A stretch of DNA of 22,186 bases. Source: Acidobacteriota bacterium. Lineage in GTDB: Bacteria > Acidobacteriota > Thermoanaerobaculia > Multivoradales > JAHEKO01. The stretch covers positions 1-22,186 of the forward strand of contig SBFI01000461.1 in the NCBI GenBank assembly GCA_006227875.1. Direction: 5' to 3'. Of this stretch, positions 7,971 through 14,908 are shown piece after piece (position 1 is the first letter of the stretch; each line of letters starts with the position of its first letter). Made by a program: the position numbers and the translations under genes. The notes beneath the pieces are model-generated. The model ran no database searches. It saw nothing but the letters and a program-made list of their open reading frames with translations, and was not told the origin of the DNA.

Positions 7971-9062
7971 TTGTTGCTGGTCAGAATTGTCGGTCTCACC
8001 GTTGCTTCTTGGCTGCTGACACTCGGCGCCCAAACGGGCGCTGGTTCAGAAAGCGACAAGCTTGGCGAGATCGATCGGCAGGTTCTGGCCCGAATCGAGA
8101 GTGTACCGCTGGGATTGCCGTCTGTTCCTCTTCCGGAAGAGAATTCTCCGACAGCAGCAAAGATCCGTCTTGGTAGAAGGCTGTTTTTGGATGAGCGGTT
8201 GTCGTCGGGTGGAGATCTTTCCTGTGCCGCCTGTCATCACCCGGAGCAGGGTTTTACCTCCAATGAAACGCGGACAGCCGTGGGTAACCACGGCAAGATC
8301 TTGCGGCGAAACTCACCCAGCCTCTTCAACGTTGCCTTTGCGGCGCCCTTTTTTCACGACGGCCGGCAGCCCGAGCTCGACCTCCAACCCCTCGAGACTC
8401 TGGTCGATCCCGACGAGATGGCCTTCCCCTCCTTGGCCGCGATGGTGGCCAGAGTGGAGTTGCTGCCCGAGTACGAGGGCCGCTTCGAGGAGGCGTTCGA
8501 GGGGCCTCCCAGCGCCGAGCGCATCGGCCGGGCCCTCGGCTCCTATCTGCGCACCCTCCTTTCGGCCAACTCTCCTTTCGATCGCTGGTATTTTGGTGGC
8601 GAGACGGATGCCGTGATCCCGGCCGCCAAGAGAGGCTTCTTTCTCTTCTTTGGTGGTGCCGGATGTGGCGAGTGCCACCGGGTAACCCAAGAGGCGGCCC
8701 TCTTTACCGATCATGACTTTCACGACACCGGGGTGGCCTGGGCGGGTGACGACCCGGGTCGCTACGAGGTGACCCACGATCCGGCCCACCGCTGGCAGAT
8801 CAAAACCCCCATCCTGCGGAATGTGGCCCTGACCAGCCCCTACATGCACGACGGCTCCCTTGCCACCCTCGCCGAGGTGGTGGAGTTCTACAACCAGGGC
8901 GGGTTTCCCCACGAGGGTGTTGATCCAAGGATCCAACCTTTGGGTCTGTCCGAGCAGGAAGAAGCCGAGCTGGTGAAGTTTCTCGAGAGTCTCACCGGTG
9001 ACAATGTCGACGAGCTGGTCCGGGAGGCGCGCAGCCATGCGGCAAGCGACGTCTCCGACTAG
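7971..9062 (+). CDS. Di-heme cytochrome c peroxidase (CcpA/MauG family)
   Basis: The protein has 363 residues and two c-type heme sites: CAACH (85-89) and CGECH (232-236). FFHDGR (127-131) and YMHDGS (291-296) are the usual family landmarks, the second carrying a Met (292) that can be a distal heme ligand. An N-terminal hydrophobic stretch (about residues 5-20) is an export signal, as required for heme attachment in the periplasm. Bacterial cytochrome c peroxidases reduce hydrogen peroxide with electrons from cytochrome c; MauG relatives oxidise protein substrates. The start is TTG at 7971 (a second TTG follows at 7974), one base after the LysE stop, with no good ribosome site of its own, which suggests coupling. 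Confidence 0.92.
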   Translation: MLLVRIVGLTVASWLLTLGAQTGAGSESDKLGEIDRQVLARIESVPLGLPSVPLPEENSPTAAKIRLGRRLFLDERLSSGGDLSCAACHHPEQGFTSNETRTAVGNHGKILRRNSPSLFNVAFAAPFFHDGRQPELDLQPLETLVDPDEMAFPSLAAMVARVELLPEYEGRFEEAFEGPPSAERIGRALGSYLRTLLSANSPFDRWYFGGETDAVIPAAKRGFFLFFGGAGCGECHRVTQEAALFTDHDFHDTGVAWAGDDPGRYEVTHDPAHRWQIKTPILRNVALTSPYMHDGSLATLAEVVEFYNQGGFPHEGVDPRIQPLGLSEQEEAELVKFLESLTGDNVDELVREARSHAASDVSD

Positions 9063-9109
9063 TGGTCGGGTGATCGAGATATGGTCCTGACAGGAGGAAC
9101 CAAGAACGC

Positions 9110-10282
9110 GTGAGCCGCCAAGAATTCGACGCGATCATCGTGGGTGGTGGGGTGATGGGGTGTTCGGTTGCCTACCACCTGCTGGCCACCGATCCGACGT
9201 TGTCGGTGGCGGTGATCGAGTCGGACCCCGGATATGCCCGGGCCTCGTCGGCGCTTTCGGTAGGCAACGCCCGCATCCAGTTCAGCCTGCAACAGAACAT
9301 CCAGATCTCCCAGTACACCTTCGAGGTTTTCGAGCGGTTCGCCGAGGAGATGGCAGTCGAGGGAACGGCCCCGGACGTCGCTTTCAAACGTGAGGGCAAC
9401 CTGTTTCTCGTCGACGCGGGAAAACGGGCGCCGGCTCAGGAAGCCCTCGCTCTCCAGCGCCAGCTGGGTGGGGAGGTGGAATGGTGGTCACCGGCACAAA
9501 TCCGGGAACGATTCCCCCTCTTCGACACTACCGGTGTTGAGGGTGCCACCTTTGGGCCCGGGGACGGTCATCTGGATGGCTATGCCTTGCTGATGGGCTA
9601 CCGGGCCAAAGCGAACTCGTTGGGTGCGAACTATGTGGAAGGGGAGGTCGTCGAGATCACCACGAGGGGCGGGAAGGTCTCTGGTGCGCGACTGGCGACG
9701 GGCGAGACACTCGCCTCGCCGATAGTCGTCAACTGTGCCGGGGCGTGGGCGGCGCGGGTGGCGGCAACGGCCGGTGTCCAGCTACCGGTGGATCCGGTCA
9801 AGCGGCAGGTCTTTGTCGTCGATACCGAGGTCAAACCGGAGACACCCCTGCCGCTGGTCAATCTGGTCTCGGGGCTCTATTTCCGCAGCGAGGGCGAAGA
9901 CCGGCTGCTGGTGGGCAAGTCGCTGGCCGAAGATCCAGTGGGATTCGACTTCGTCTGGGAGGAGAAGCGGTTCACCGAGCAGCTCTGGCCCGAGCTGGCC
10001 GCGTTTGTCCCGGCCTTCGATCGGCTGCGGGTGGTGCGGGGCTGGGCCGGTCTCTATGCGGTCAATACCTTCGACGGCAACGCCATCCTGGGCGAGTGGC
10101 CCGAGTTGGGCGGCCTCTATCTCGCCAATGGTTTCTCGGGGCACGGGCTTCAGCAGGCCCCGGCGGTGGGGCGCTATCTGGCGGAGCTCATCACCGGGAC
10201 AGACCCCACCCTGGACCTCTCCGTCTTTGGCCCCCGGAGGCTTCTCGATGGCAGGTCGCTCACAGAGAGCGAATTGATCTAG
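9110..10282 (+). CDS. FAD-dependent oxidoreductase (DadA/DAO family)
   Basis: The protein has 390 residues starting at GTG 9110; AGGAGG lies 12 bases upstream, a rather long spacer. The FAD-binding Rossmann motif is DAIIVGGGVMGCSVAYHL (GGGVMG at 12-17). A C-terminal GLYLANGFSGHGLQQAPAVGR closes the FAD site in the D-amino-acid-oxidase/DadA/FOXRED1-like group. Such enzymes oxidise amino acids or N-methylated amines such as sarcosine. The substrate is not clear. No signal peptide is present, so it is cytoplasmic or membrane-associated. It follows the peroxidase by 47 bases on the same strand, and ends 10 bases before the convergent cupin gene. Confidence 0.9.
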   Translation: MSRQEFDAIIVGGGVMGCSVAYHLLATDPTLSVAVIESDPGYARASSALSVGNARIQFSLQQNIQISQYTFEVFERFAEEMAVEGTAPDVAFKREGNLFLVDAGKRAPAQEALALQRQLGGEVEWWSPAQIRERFPLFDTTGVEGATFGPGDGHLDGYALLMGYRAKANSLGANYVEGEVVEITTRGGKVSGARLATGETLASPIVVNCAGAWAARVAATAGVQLPVDPVKRQVFVVDTEVKPETPLPLVNLVSGLYFRSEGEDRLLVGKSLAEDPVGFDFVWEEKRFTEQLWPELAAFVPAFDRLRVVRGWAGLYAVNTFDGNAILGEWPELGGLYLANGFSGHGLQQAPAVGRYLAELITGTDPTLDLSVFGPRRLLDGRSLTESELI

Positions 10283-10292
10283 CTCTTGCCGC

Positions 10293-10640
10293 CTACTTGA
10301 CGGTGACCAGGATGGCCGCGCCTTCGGTCAACGCTTTGTGATCGTGTGTTCCGGCCTCGACCCACATGACTTCCCCGACCTCGAACGTTCTCTTTGTCTC
10401 TTTTCCACCTTCCCTGTACATGAGGCTCATGTTGCTCAGCGAGACCACGACCTGGTCGCCGTTGTGGGAGTGCTCTCCGACCCATTCTCCCGGCGACATC
10501 TCTACTCGTTGCACCACGACCTGGTCGTTGTCGAGGACAACGGTCGGATCCGAGGCGTCGGGGTATTTCTGTTGGGCGTAAAGGATACCCACGACTCCCA
10601 GGGCGACAAGAACGATTCCAAGAACGAGCTTTCTGCGCAT
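10293..10640 (-). CDS. Membrane-anchored cupin-domain protein
   Basis: The protein has 115 residues from ATG 10640, with GGAGGAGGA directly upstream. An N-terminal hydrophobic segment (residues 5-21) either anchors or exports it. The rest is a single cupin barrel: GEWVGEHSHNGDQVVV gives His57 and His59, and VMWVEAGTHDHKAL gives His99 and His101, together a probable metal site. Single-domain cupins range from dioxygenases and isomerases to sensors, so no reaction is claimed. The reading frame can be extended to 10697, but those extra 19 residues lack a hydrophobic or conserved pattern. The gene lies downstream of the FadL-like gene on the same strand, 139 bases away. Confidence 0.83.
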   Translation of the reverse strand: MRRKLVLGIVLVALGVVGILYAQQKYPDASDPTVVLDNDQVVVQRVEMSPGEWVGEHSHNGDQVVVSLSNMSLMYREGGKETKRTFEVGEVMWVEAGTHDHKALTEGAAILVTVK

Positions 10641-10779
10641 CGGATTCCTCCTCCGTGTTGGCAAGCCGCTCCGACCGTGGAGCGCTCGCGCTGTCAAACG
10701 CCGTTATCGGGTTTTGGGGAATCGTACCATTTGTCGCCTCTCCTTGACAGGTGATTCGAAGCCGCTTCGGTTACCAGCT

Positions 10780-12090
10780 CTAGAAGCTGTAGATGGCCGA
10801 AAGAGAGACCGTGTCGACGAGGTCGGAAAAATCGAGACCGAAGTCGACCTGGAAGTTCTTGAAGGCGAGGCCGATGCCGAGGGCCAGGTGAATCTCGTCC
10901 TCGCCCTCCTGAAAGAGGGCGCGTCCCAGCGGGTCGTCCTCGGTTCCACTGGTGCGGATGCGGTGGTCGGGGTCGAGCCAGGCACCGGCCCTCAGGGCCA
11001 CGATCGGGCTGGAGGAGAGGAAGGCGTACTCGAATCCGAGGTGCAGCTCGTCTCCGTCATCGAGCGCGATGTCATCGGTGTCGATGACGTCGGATTCAAT
11101 GCTGTCGATGATCCTGGAGTACTCCACCCGATCCCACTCGAAGCTGACGGTGGTCGATCCACCCGCTGACCTGTAGGCCACTCCCAGACCATAGACGTTT
11201 GGGAAGCCCAGAGGCGACGCAAAATCGAGGTCGACGTCCTCTCCTGTGGAGTGCGAAGCCGGCCCGAGCCTGAGCTGGCCCTGCATGGGGAACTCCGGTC
11301 CCTGGCGGTAGAAACCGCCCAGTGTCCAGCGCGAGGATAGGTGCCAGAGAAGTCCGAGATTGAAAGTGAGATCCGAGTCGTCGATGGTGACTTGAACGTA
11401 GTCGATGAGGGTCTCTGGGGCGAAAGTGCTGGGGGCGAAGAGACCGCTGGCCGGGAAATACTCCTCGTTCAAGCTGCGAAAGTCGGCTTGCGTGTAGACG
11501 AGCCCCAGCCCCAGACTGAAGTCTTCGGTTACGGCATAGGCGGCGGCCAGGCCGTAGTTGGTGCTCTCGAGCTCGTTTTGGGTCAGGAGGTCCTGGCGGC
11601 GTTCGATACCGGCCAGAGGCGGATCCGGCACCTGGAAGAAACCGAGCGTTCGGGTAGTGAACTCGAATTTCGCCGACAGGTGACGGTAAATCGCTACCGA
11701 CCATTTGCCTATGGGATAGACGAAGGAGAGGTAAGAGACCCCGGCGAGATCGTCGCTCGAGGTGCCGAAGCGGAGCCCCTGATGGGTGTCGATGCCGATA
11801 CCGGTGGGCTCGCCCGAAAGCCTTCCCCCCAGGGTGAAGGGGGTCGAGTACTGCCAATAGCGGCCTTCGATCGAGACCTCGAGTCGTGACAGCTGGACCA
11901 GACCCGCCGGATTGGCGAATGCGGCGGTGGCGTCGTCGGCCAGGCCCACAAAGGCGCCACCGAACCCGAGACTTCGAGCACCCGGATTGGAGAAGCTGAA
12001 CTGAAGCGTGACCGGTCCGATCTGGGCGTACAGACAGGAAGGTGCGAGACACAGGCCCAAGCCGACCAGAACGAGTCGAGCGGTCCTCAT
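10780..12090 (-). CDS. FadL/OMPP1-type outer-membrane beta-barrel protein
   Basis: The protein has 436 residues with a signal peptide (MRTARLVLVGLGLCLAPSCLYAQ). The mature start contains GARSLGFGGAFVGLADDATAAFANPAGL, cut here to its landmarks: S-L-G-G-A, then D-A-(S)-A and NPAG. This is the N-terminal hatch signature of FadL/TodX transporters. The rest is alternating beta strands ending in a C-terminal Phe (AIYSF), the outer-membrane sorting signal. FadL proteins let hydrophobic compounds such as fatty acids or aromatic hydrocarbons cross the outer membrane. The substrate is not determined. The gene is divergent from the isoprenoid-fold gene across a 134-base gap. Confidence 0.87.
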   Translation of the reverse strand: MRTARLVLVGLGLCLAPSCLYAQIGPVTLQFSFSNPGARSLGFGGAFVGLADDATAAFANPAGLVQLSRLEVSIEGRYWQYSTPFTLGGRLSGEPTGIGIDTHQGLRFGTSSDDLAGVSYLSFVYPIGKWSVAIYRHLSAKFEFTTRTLGFFQVPDPPLAGIERRQDLLTQNELESTNYGLAAAYAVTEDFSLGLGLVYTQADFRSLNEEYFPASGLFAPSTFAPETLIDYVQVTIDDSDLTFNLGLLWHLSSRWTLGGFYRQGPEFPMQGQLRLGPASHSTGEDVDLDFASPLGFPNVYGLGVAYRSAGGSTTVSFEWDRVEYSRIIDSIESDVIDTDDIALDDGDELHLGFEYAFLSSSPIVALRAGAWLDPDHRIRTSGTEDDPLGRALFQEGEDEIHLALGIGLAFKNFQVDFGLDFSDLVDTVSLSAIYSF

Positions 12091-12224
12091 TTCCGTCTCC
12101 CCCCGCTACCCGAGTGTAACCGACCGGGAGATGATCGTGAGCTGAAACAGGCGGGGACGGCCCTGCGTAGGGAGAATAGAAGGGGGTCGAGCCGCGTAGG
12201 GATAGATGACGGGGAAAGGTTCGT

Positions 12225-13535
12225 TTGAACGCACAACCACTCACAGCCGAGCTGATTGTCAAGCCATCTCGTGTCGTTGAAGGGCGCTTTTGGGAGGATC
12301 TCCGGGAGTACGAGTCGAGGTTCGTCGATCTCTGGCTGAGTATCGACTCCGAGACACCGGTAGTCGGTGAGCTCTCGACATGGCGCCGTCGGCGGCAAAA
12401 CGTGCATGCCGCCATGTGCCTCATCGACGAGCTGGCCGAGGATGTCGAGGCCTACCCGGTCGAGAAGGAAGACCGGCTTCGTTGGCGGATTCATCTCAAG
12501 GAGAAGGTACGAGGCTTTGGGGAGAAACGGCTTGGATGGCCTGCGGGCTACCGCAAGCTGCTGGTCGCCGACGAGTTCTTCGACACAACGGTCGAATTTG
12601 CACGCACCGCCCGCGAGTTCGACCCGTCGATCAGCGATGCCGATCTGGGGCAGGCACTCAGAAATGTCTGCATAGCCAACAGCATCCAGATGCTCCTCGA
12701 CCTGGAAATAGCCTTCTCACCGGCCATCTTCGCCTACAGCATGCTCTATCCCTACACCGATAACTACCTGGATGACCCGGACGTGGCGGCCGAGTCGAAA
12801 GGCAGCCTGAACCGGCAGTTGGAGCGACGCCTTCGAGGTGAAGATGTCGCCTCTGTCGACGACCGGCAGCAGCAGATCTTCCGGTTGGTGGGAATGATCG
12901 AGGACCAGCTGCCTCGAGACGAGCTACCCGCGGTCTACTCGAGCCTGCAAGCGATCCATCGAGCCCAGGTCGGGAGCTTGAAGCAGCAGGCTGGGGGAGA
13001 GCAACTCGATGACGAGCAGCTTCTCGGATTGAGCGTCGCCAAGGGAGGGGCATCGGTGCTTGCGGACGGGTACCTCGCGGCGGGCGACCTAAGCCGTTCG
13101 GAGGCCGAGTTCTGCTTTGGCTATGGTGCATTCTTGCAGCTGCTTGACGACCTCCAGGACGTCTCTGCCGACCGCGGGGCCAGCCACGCGACACTGTTCA
13201 CCCGGGACGCCGAACGTGGGACGCTCGATGGGCCCACGAGTCGGCTCTACCGATTCATGCACCGGGTAGTGGAGTCGTCCGAGCGCTTCTCGTCACCGCG
13301 CTACGCCGATCTCAAGGATCTGATTCTCAGGAACTGTACCTTTCTTCTGGTGGGAGCGGTGGCCGAGAATCCGCAACTCTTCAGCCGTCGTTTTCGCCGA
13401 GCTCTCGAATGCCGTTGGCCCTTTCGGTTTGCCTCGATGAGGAGACTCAAGAAGCGGGCGAGCGACAAGCTCGGCCAGGCCGTCGCTACACTTCGCGAGC
13501 AGCGAGAGGTCGGCTCCCCTTTCGAGCTGCTCTAG
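12225..13535 (+). CDS. Class I isoprenoid-synthase-fold protein, function unknown
   Basis: The protein has 436 residues starting at TTG 12225 with GGGGAAAGG upstream. It is mostly helical. Two Asp-rich motifs lie on helices about 125 residues apart: YTDNYLDDPD (Asp179, Asp183, Asp184, Asp186) and FLQLLDDLQDVSADRG (Asp308, Asp309, Asp312, Asp316). The pair resembles the Mg-diphosphate-binding motifs of class I isoprenoid enzymes (polyprenyl synthases, squalene/phytoene synthases, terpene cyclases). KGGASVLADGYL (273-284) lies before motif 2, as in that group. The N-terminal 140 residues are not recognised. No isoprenoid-pathway neighbour is present, so it could make a terpene or be a non-catalytic relative. 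The substrate is unknown. I judge the fold likely and the activity only possible. Confidence 0.65.
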   Translation: MNAQPLTAELIVKPSRVVEGRFWEDLREYESRFVDLWLSIDSETPVVGELSTWRRRRQNVHAAMCLIDELAEDVEAYPVEKEDRLRWRIHLKEKVRGFGEKRLGWPAGYRKLLVADEFFDTTVEFARTAREFDPSISDADLGQALRNVCIANSIQMLLDLEIAFSPAIFAYSMLYPYTDNYLDDPDVAAESKGSLNRQLERRLRGEDVASVDDRQQQIFRLVGMIEDQLPRDELPAVYSSLQAIHRAQVGSLKQQAGGEQLDDEQLLGLSVAKGGASVLADGYLAAGDLSRSEAEFCFGYGAFLQLLDDLQDVSADRGASHATLFTRDAERGTLDGPTSRLYRFMHRVVESSERFSSPRYADLKDLILRNCTFLLVGAVAENPQLFSRRFRRALECRWPFRFASMRRLKKRASDKLGQAVATLREQREVGSPFELL

Positions 13536-13560
13536 AAATCCAATCCGACCGGTCGAGGAA

Positions 13561-13566
13561 TATACT
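13561..13566 (+). promoter_or_regulatory. Possible -10 box (TATACT) before the DUF2299-like gene
   Basis: TATACT lies 61 bases upstream of ATG 13627 in an otherwise GC-rich 91-base gap. No good -35 hexamer sits 16-18 bases before it, so this is only a weak candidate promoter. Confidence 0.25.
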
Positions 13567-13626
13567 GGCGTCGGCTGTCCTCGAGTGGCGGCTGAGATGA
13601 GCCTGGCCGGAAGAGGAGTGGTGAAG

Positions 13627-14130
13627 ATGCCTGACAATGAAGATCTCTACAGCCCCGAGCAAGTACGCGACCAGGTGCAAACCTGGCTGATGGGTGAGGG
13701 ATGGAGCCTGTCGGAGAAGGCTCACGAGGGAGCTTCCTGGTTGGTGCAGGCGGAGGACCCGGCACAGCGACGGTTGTTGGTGGGGCAGACAAAGAGTCCT
13801 GCCGACCAGGTGAGGATTCAGGCGACGGTGGTCGTGGCCGCCGACCACCGCGAGCACTTCGAGGCTTTGCCGTCCGAGGTCAAGGATGCCATTCTCTGGG
13901 AACTGCGCTTCAGACTGCTCAATATGAGTGTCGACTTCTCGGGTATTGGGGAACCGCTGGAGCGGGTGACGGTGGCGCAGCGGATCTATCTGGATGGTCT
14001 GACCAAAGACCGTTTCCTCCAGCGGGTGGCGGTCGTCAAGAACGCGTTGATCGCCGTCATCTGGTCCATCGGTAGGAGACTGAGCCATCTGCCGGCGCCG
14101 AGCAGCCACGGCGACGTTCTCATCCACTGA
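13627..14130 (+). CDS. DUF2299-like protein (type III chaperone-like fold)
   Basis: The protein has 167 residues from ATG 13627, with AGAGGAG eight bases upstream. A reading from 13585 adds 14 residues without support. The order is an N-terminal helix (YSPEQVRDQVQTWLMGEGW), strands with GASWLVQAED, LLVGQTKSPADQVRIQATVVV, then helix 'LWELRFRLLNMSVDFSGIG' and a long C-terminal helix (VVKNALIAVIWSIGRRL). The pattern 'VxxWLxxEG(W/F)... FLWxLRFxLLNxxVxF' is what I recall of DUF2299, a family seen mainly in archaea and scattered bacteria, with a secretion-chaperone-like fold. No function is established. The C-terminal helix is hydrophobic. The gene follows the isoprenoid-fold gene by 91 bases. Confidence 0.68.
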   Translation: MPDNEDLYSPEQVRDQVQTWLMGEGWSLSEKAHEGASWLVQAEDPAQRRLLVGQTKSPADQVRIQATVVVAADHREHFEALPSEVKDAILWELRFRLLNMSVDFSGIGEPLERVTVAQRIYLDGLTKDRFLQRVAVVKNALIAVIWSIGRRLSHLPAPSSHGDVLIH

Positions 14131-14142
14131 CAGGCCACTCGG

Positions 14143-14202
14143 TCGGGAACCCGAGAGCCACCGCCCGGGTCCAAGTAGATGTGAGCGGCGGCTCGGACCC
14201 GG
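14143..14202 (+). terminator. Tandem GC-rich hairpins after the DUF2299-like gene
   Basis: The first hairpin is TCGGG-AA-CCCGA (14143-14154). The second has an outer stem CCGGGTCC (14165-14172) with GGACCCGG (14195-14202), an inner stem GAGC (14183-14186) with GCTC (14191-14194), and a GGCG loop. They begin 12 bases after the stop codon. No T-run follows, so classic intrinsic termination is not shown. They could end transcription with help or stabilise the 3' end. Confidence 0.35.
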
Positions 14203-14478
14203 CCTTCCTCCTCATGGTGCTGCTTTTGGTTCATTCGACATCGAGGAATTCCACCGTCGTCGTCTGCAGCACCCGGTTCTGATCCGGGTCGAGCCGCCGC
14301 GATCTCGAGCCCAGCGCTCCTGTTGGGATCCGTCTCCCGAGAGTTGCGGGGACGCTCTCTTTAATCGGACCTGGAAGTCCTCGACCCAGTTCCTTCTCCC
14401 GGTTCTAGTTTGCGAGAGTCGATGATGAGCGGATGTACAGCAGGGTGTTGGTACGCTTGTTACGGATGAGACCAGACT

Positions 14479-14580
14479 GTGCTCTCTTGGCTCCACCGTT
14501 GGGCGTTGGCCAAGGAGATGGCGCTCGAGGAGGAGCCGCGCGAGCCCGAGTGGATCGCCGAGCTGTTTCGAAGCTATTGA
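14479..14580 (+). CDS. Doubtful small reading frame, 33 residues
   Basis: From GTG 14479 to TGA 14578-14580 the frame reads MLSWLHRWALAKEMALEEEP, then REPEWIAELFRSY. It has high GC at third positions (about 30 of 36 codons when counted from the preceding stop) and an amphipathic, acidic composition that looks protein-like. The ribosome site is weak (GGATGAGA). In the same frame upstream, ATG 14422 leads through Cys-rich codons to a TGA at 14467-14469. I do not recognise any family. It could be a small gene, a remnant or chance. Confidence 0.18.
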   Translation: MLSWLHRWALAKEMALEEEPREPEWIAELFRSY

Positions 14581-14632
14581 GAGGAATCAGGACGCCAAGA
14601 CCGTTCTTTACCGAGTTCGAGAGGAGGAGTGC

Positions 14633-14908
14633 ATGATTCCCGAGAAGCAGGACAAGTCGTTCAACGAGTTCTACAAGGCGGCGCGATTCAACAAGATCCT
14701 GGACCCCAAAACCACTCTGATGATCCATCTGGCCACGGCCATGTCGGTGGGCTGCTACCCATGAATGGAGGACTATCTTGGCGTGGCCAAGAAGAAGGGG
14801 ATCAGCGACGAGGAGGTCGGTGCGGTGCAGGCGGTGGTGATGGCGGTCCAGGCGGGGCGAATCAAGGCCCAGTTGAGGGAGGTCCGGGCGAGATCGGAAG
14901 ACAAATGA
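14633..14908 (+). CDS. AhpD-like (carboxymuconolactone decarboxylase family) selenoprotein
   Basis: From ATG 14633 (GAGGAGGAG just upstream) the frame runs 43 codons to an in-frame TGA (14762-14764), then 47 more codons to a final TGA (14906-14908). Read as Sec44 the product is 91 residues: MIPEKQDKSFNEFYKAARFN, then a helix LMIHLATAMSVGCYP-Sec-MEDYL, then GISDEEVGAVQAVVMAVQAG and KAQLREVRA. This is the AhpD/CMD-type helical fold, whose redox centre is normally C-x-x-C; here it is Cys41-Tyr-Pro-Sec44. Both halves are in one frame and clearly one protein. TGA serves as a normal stop elsewhere in the window, so the code is not reassigned. AhpD-type proteins are thiol peroxidases or reductant adaptors. 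Its end overlaps the arginase-like start (ATGA). A C-to-A sequencing error (TGC to TGA) is the main alternative. Confidence 0.85.
14762..14792 (+). promoter_or_regulatory. Selenocysteine TGA codon with bacterial SECIS-like hairpin
   Basis: Eleven bases after TGA (14762-14764) begins a perfect stem: TCTTGGC (14776-14782) pairs with GCCAAGA (14786-14792), enclosing the three-base loop GTG (14783-14785). The loop begins with G and starts 18 bases after the TGA. Both properties match the bacterial SECIS consensus recognised by SelB, as I recall it (small apical loop with an early G, 16-37 bases from UGA). The hairpin is inside the coding sequence, as expected in bacteria. Confidence 0.8.

Larger units (their letters stand above)
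14131..14632 (+). other. 500-base stretch without a confident gene; hairpins and AT-richer patch
   Basis: This gap lies between the DUF2299-like stop and the selenoprotein start. It holds three hairpins (14143-14154, 14165-14202, 14271-14289), an AT-richer patch about 14405-14475 that could hold the selenoprotein operon's promoter, and a doubtful small reading frame (14479-14580). No tRNA, riboswitch or known RNA could be recognised. Confidence 0.6.

Noticed and set aside
10641..10779. TTGACA-like hexamers on both strands as promoters of the cupin gene
   Set aside because: No acceptable -10 box follows at 16-18 bases on either strand.
11096..12424. Long minus-strand reading frame (442 codons)
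   Set aside because: It lies across the FadL-like gene and the start of the isoprenoid-fold gene in another frame, has Arg/Ser/Pro-rich composition and no recognisable domain. It is a GC-rich shadow.
14271..14289. T-arm-like hairpin (ACCCGG, seven-base loop, CCGGGT) as a tRNA
   Set aside because: The loop TTCTGAT lacks the conserved purine-A positions, and no acceptor, D-arm or anticodon arm is found around it.
14633..14764. TGA as evidence of a non-standard genetic code
   Set aside because: TGA ends many genes here (for example 2331-2333, 4850-4852, 17613-17615), so only a context-dependent read-through fits.
14629..14904. N-terminal extension of the arginase-like gene back to 14629
   Set aside because: The extra 92 residues are an out-of-frame reading of the selenoprotein gene, and a proper ATG with stop-start overlap is at 14905.
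14633..14908. Selenoprotein gene as a plain nonsense pseudogene
   Set aside because: The stop falls exactly on the catalytic Cys position, the frame is otherwise intact, the ribosome site is strong and a SECIS-like stem follows. A pseudogene would need all of these by chance.
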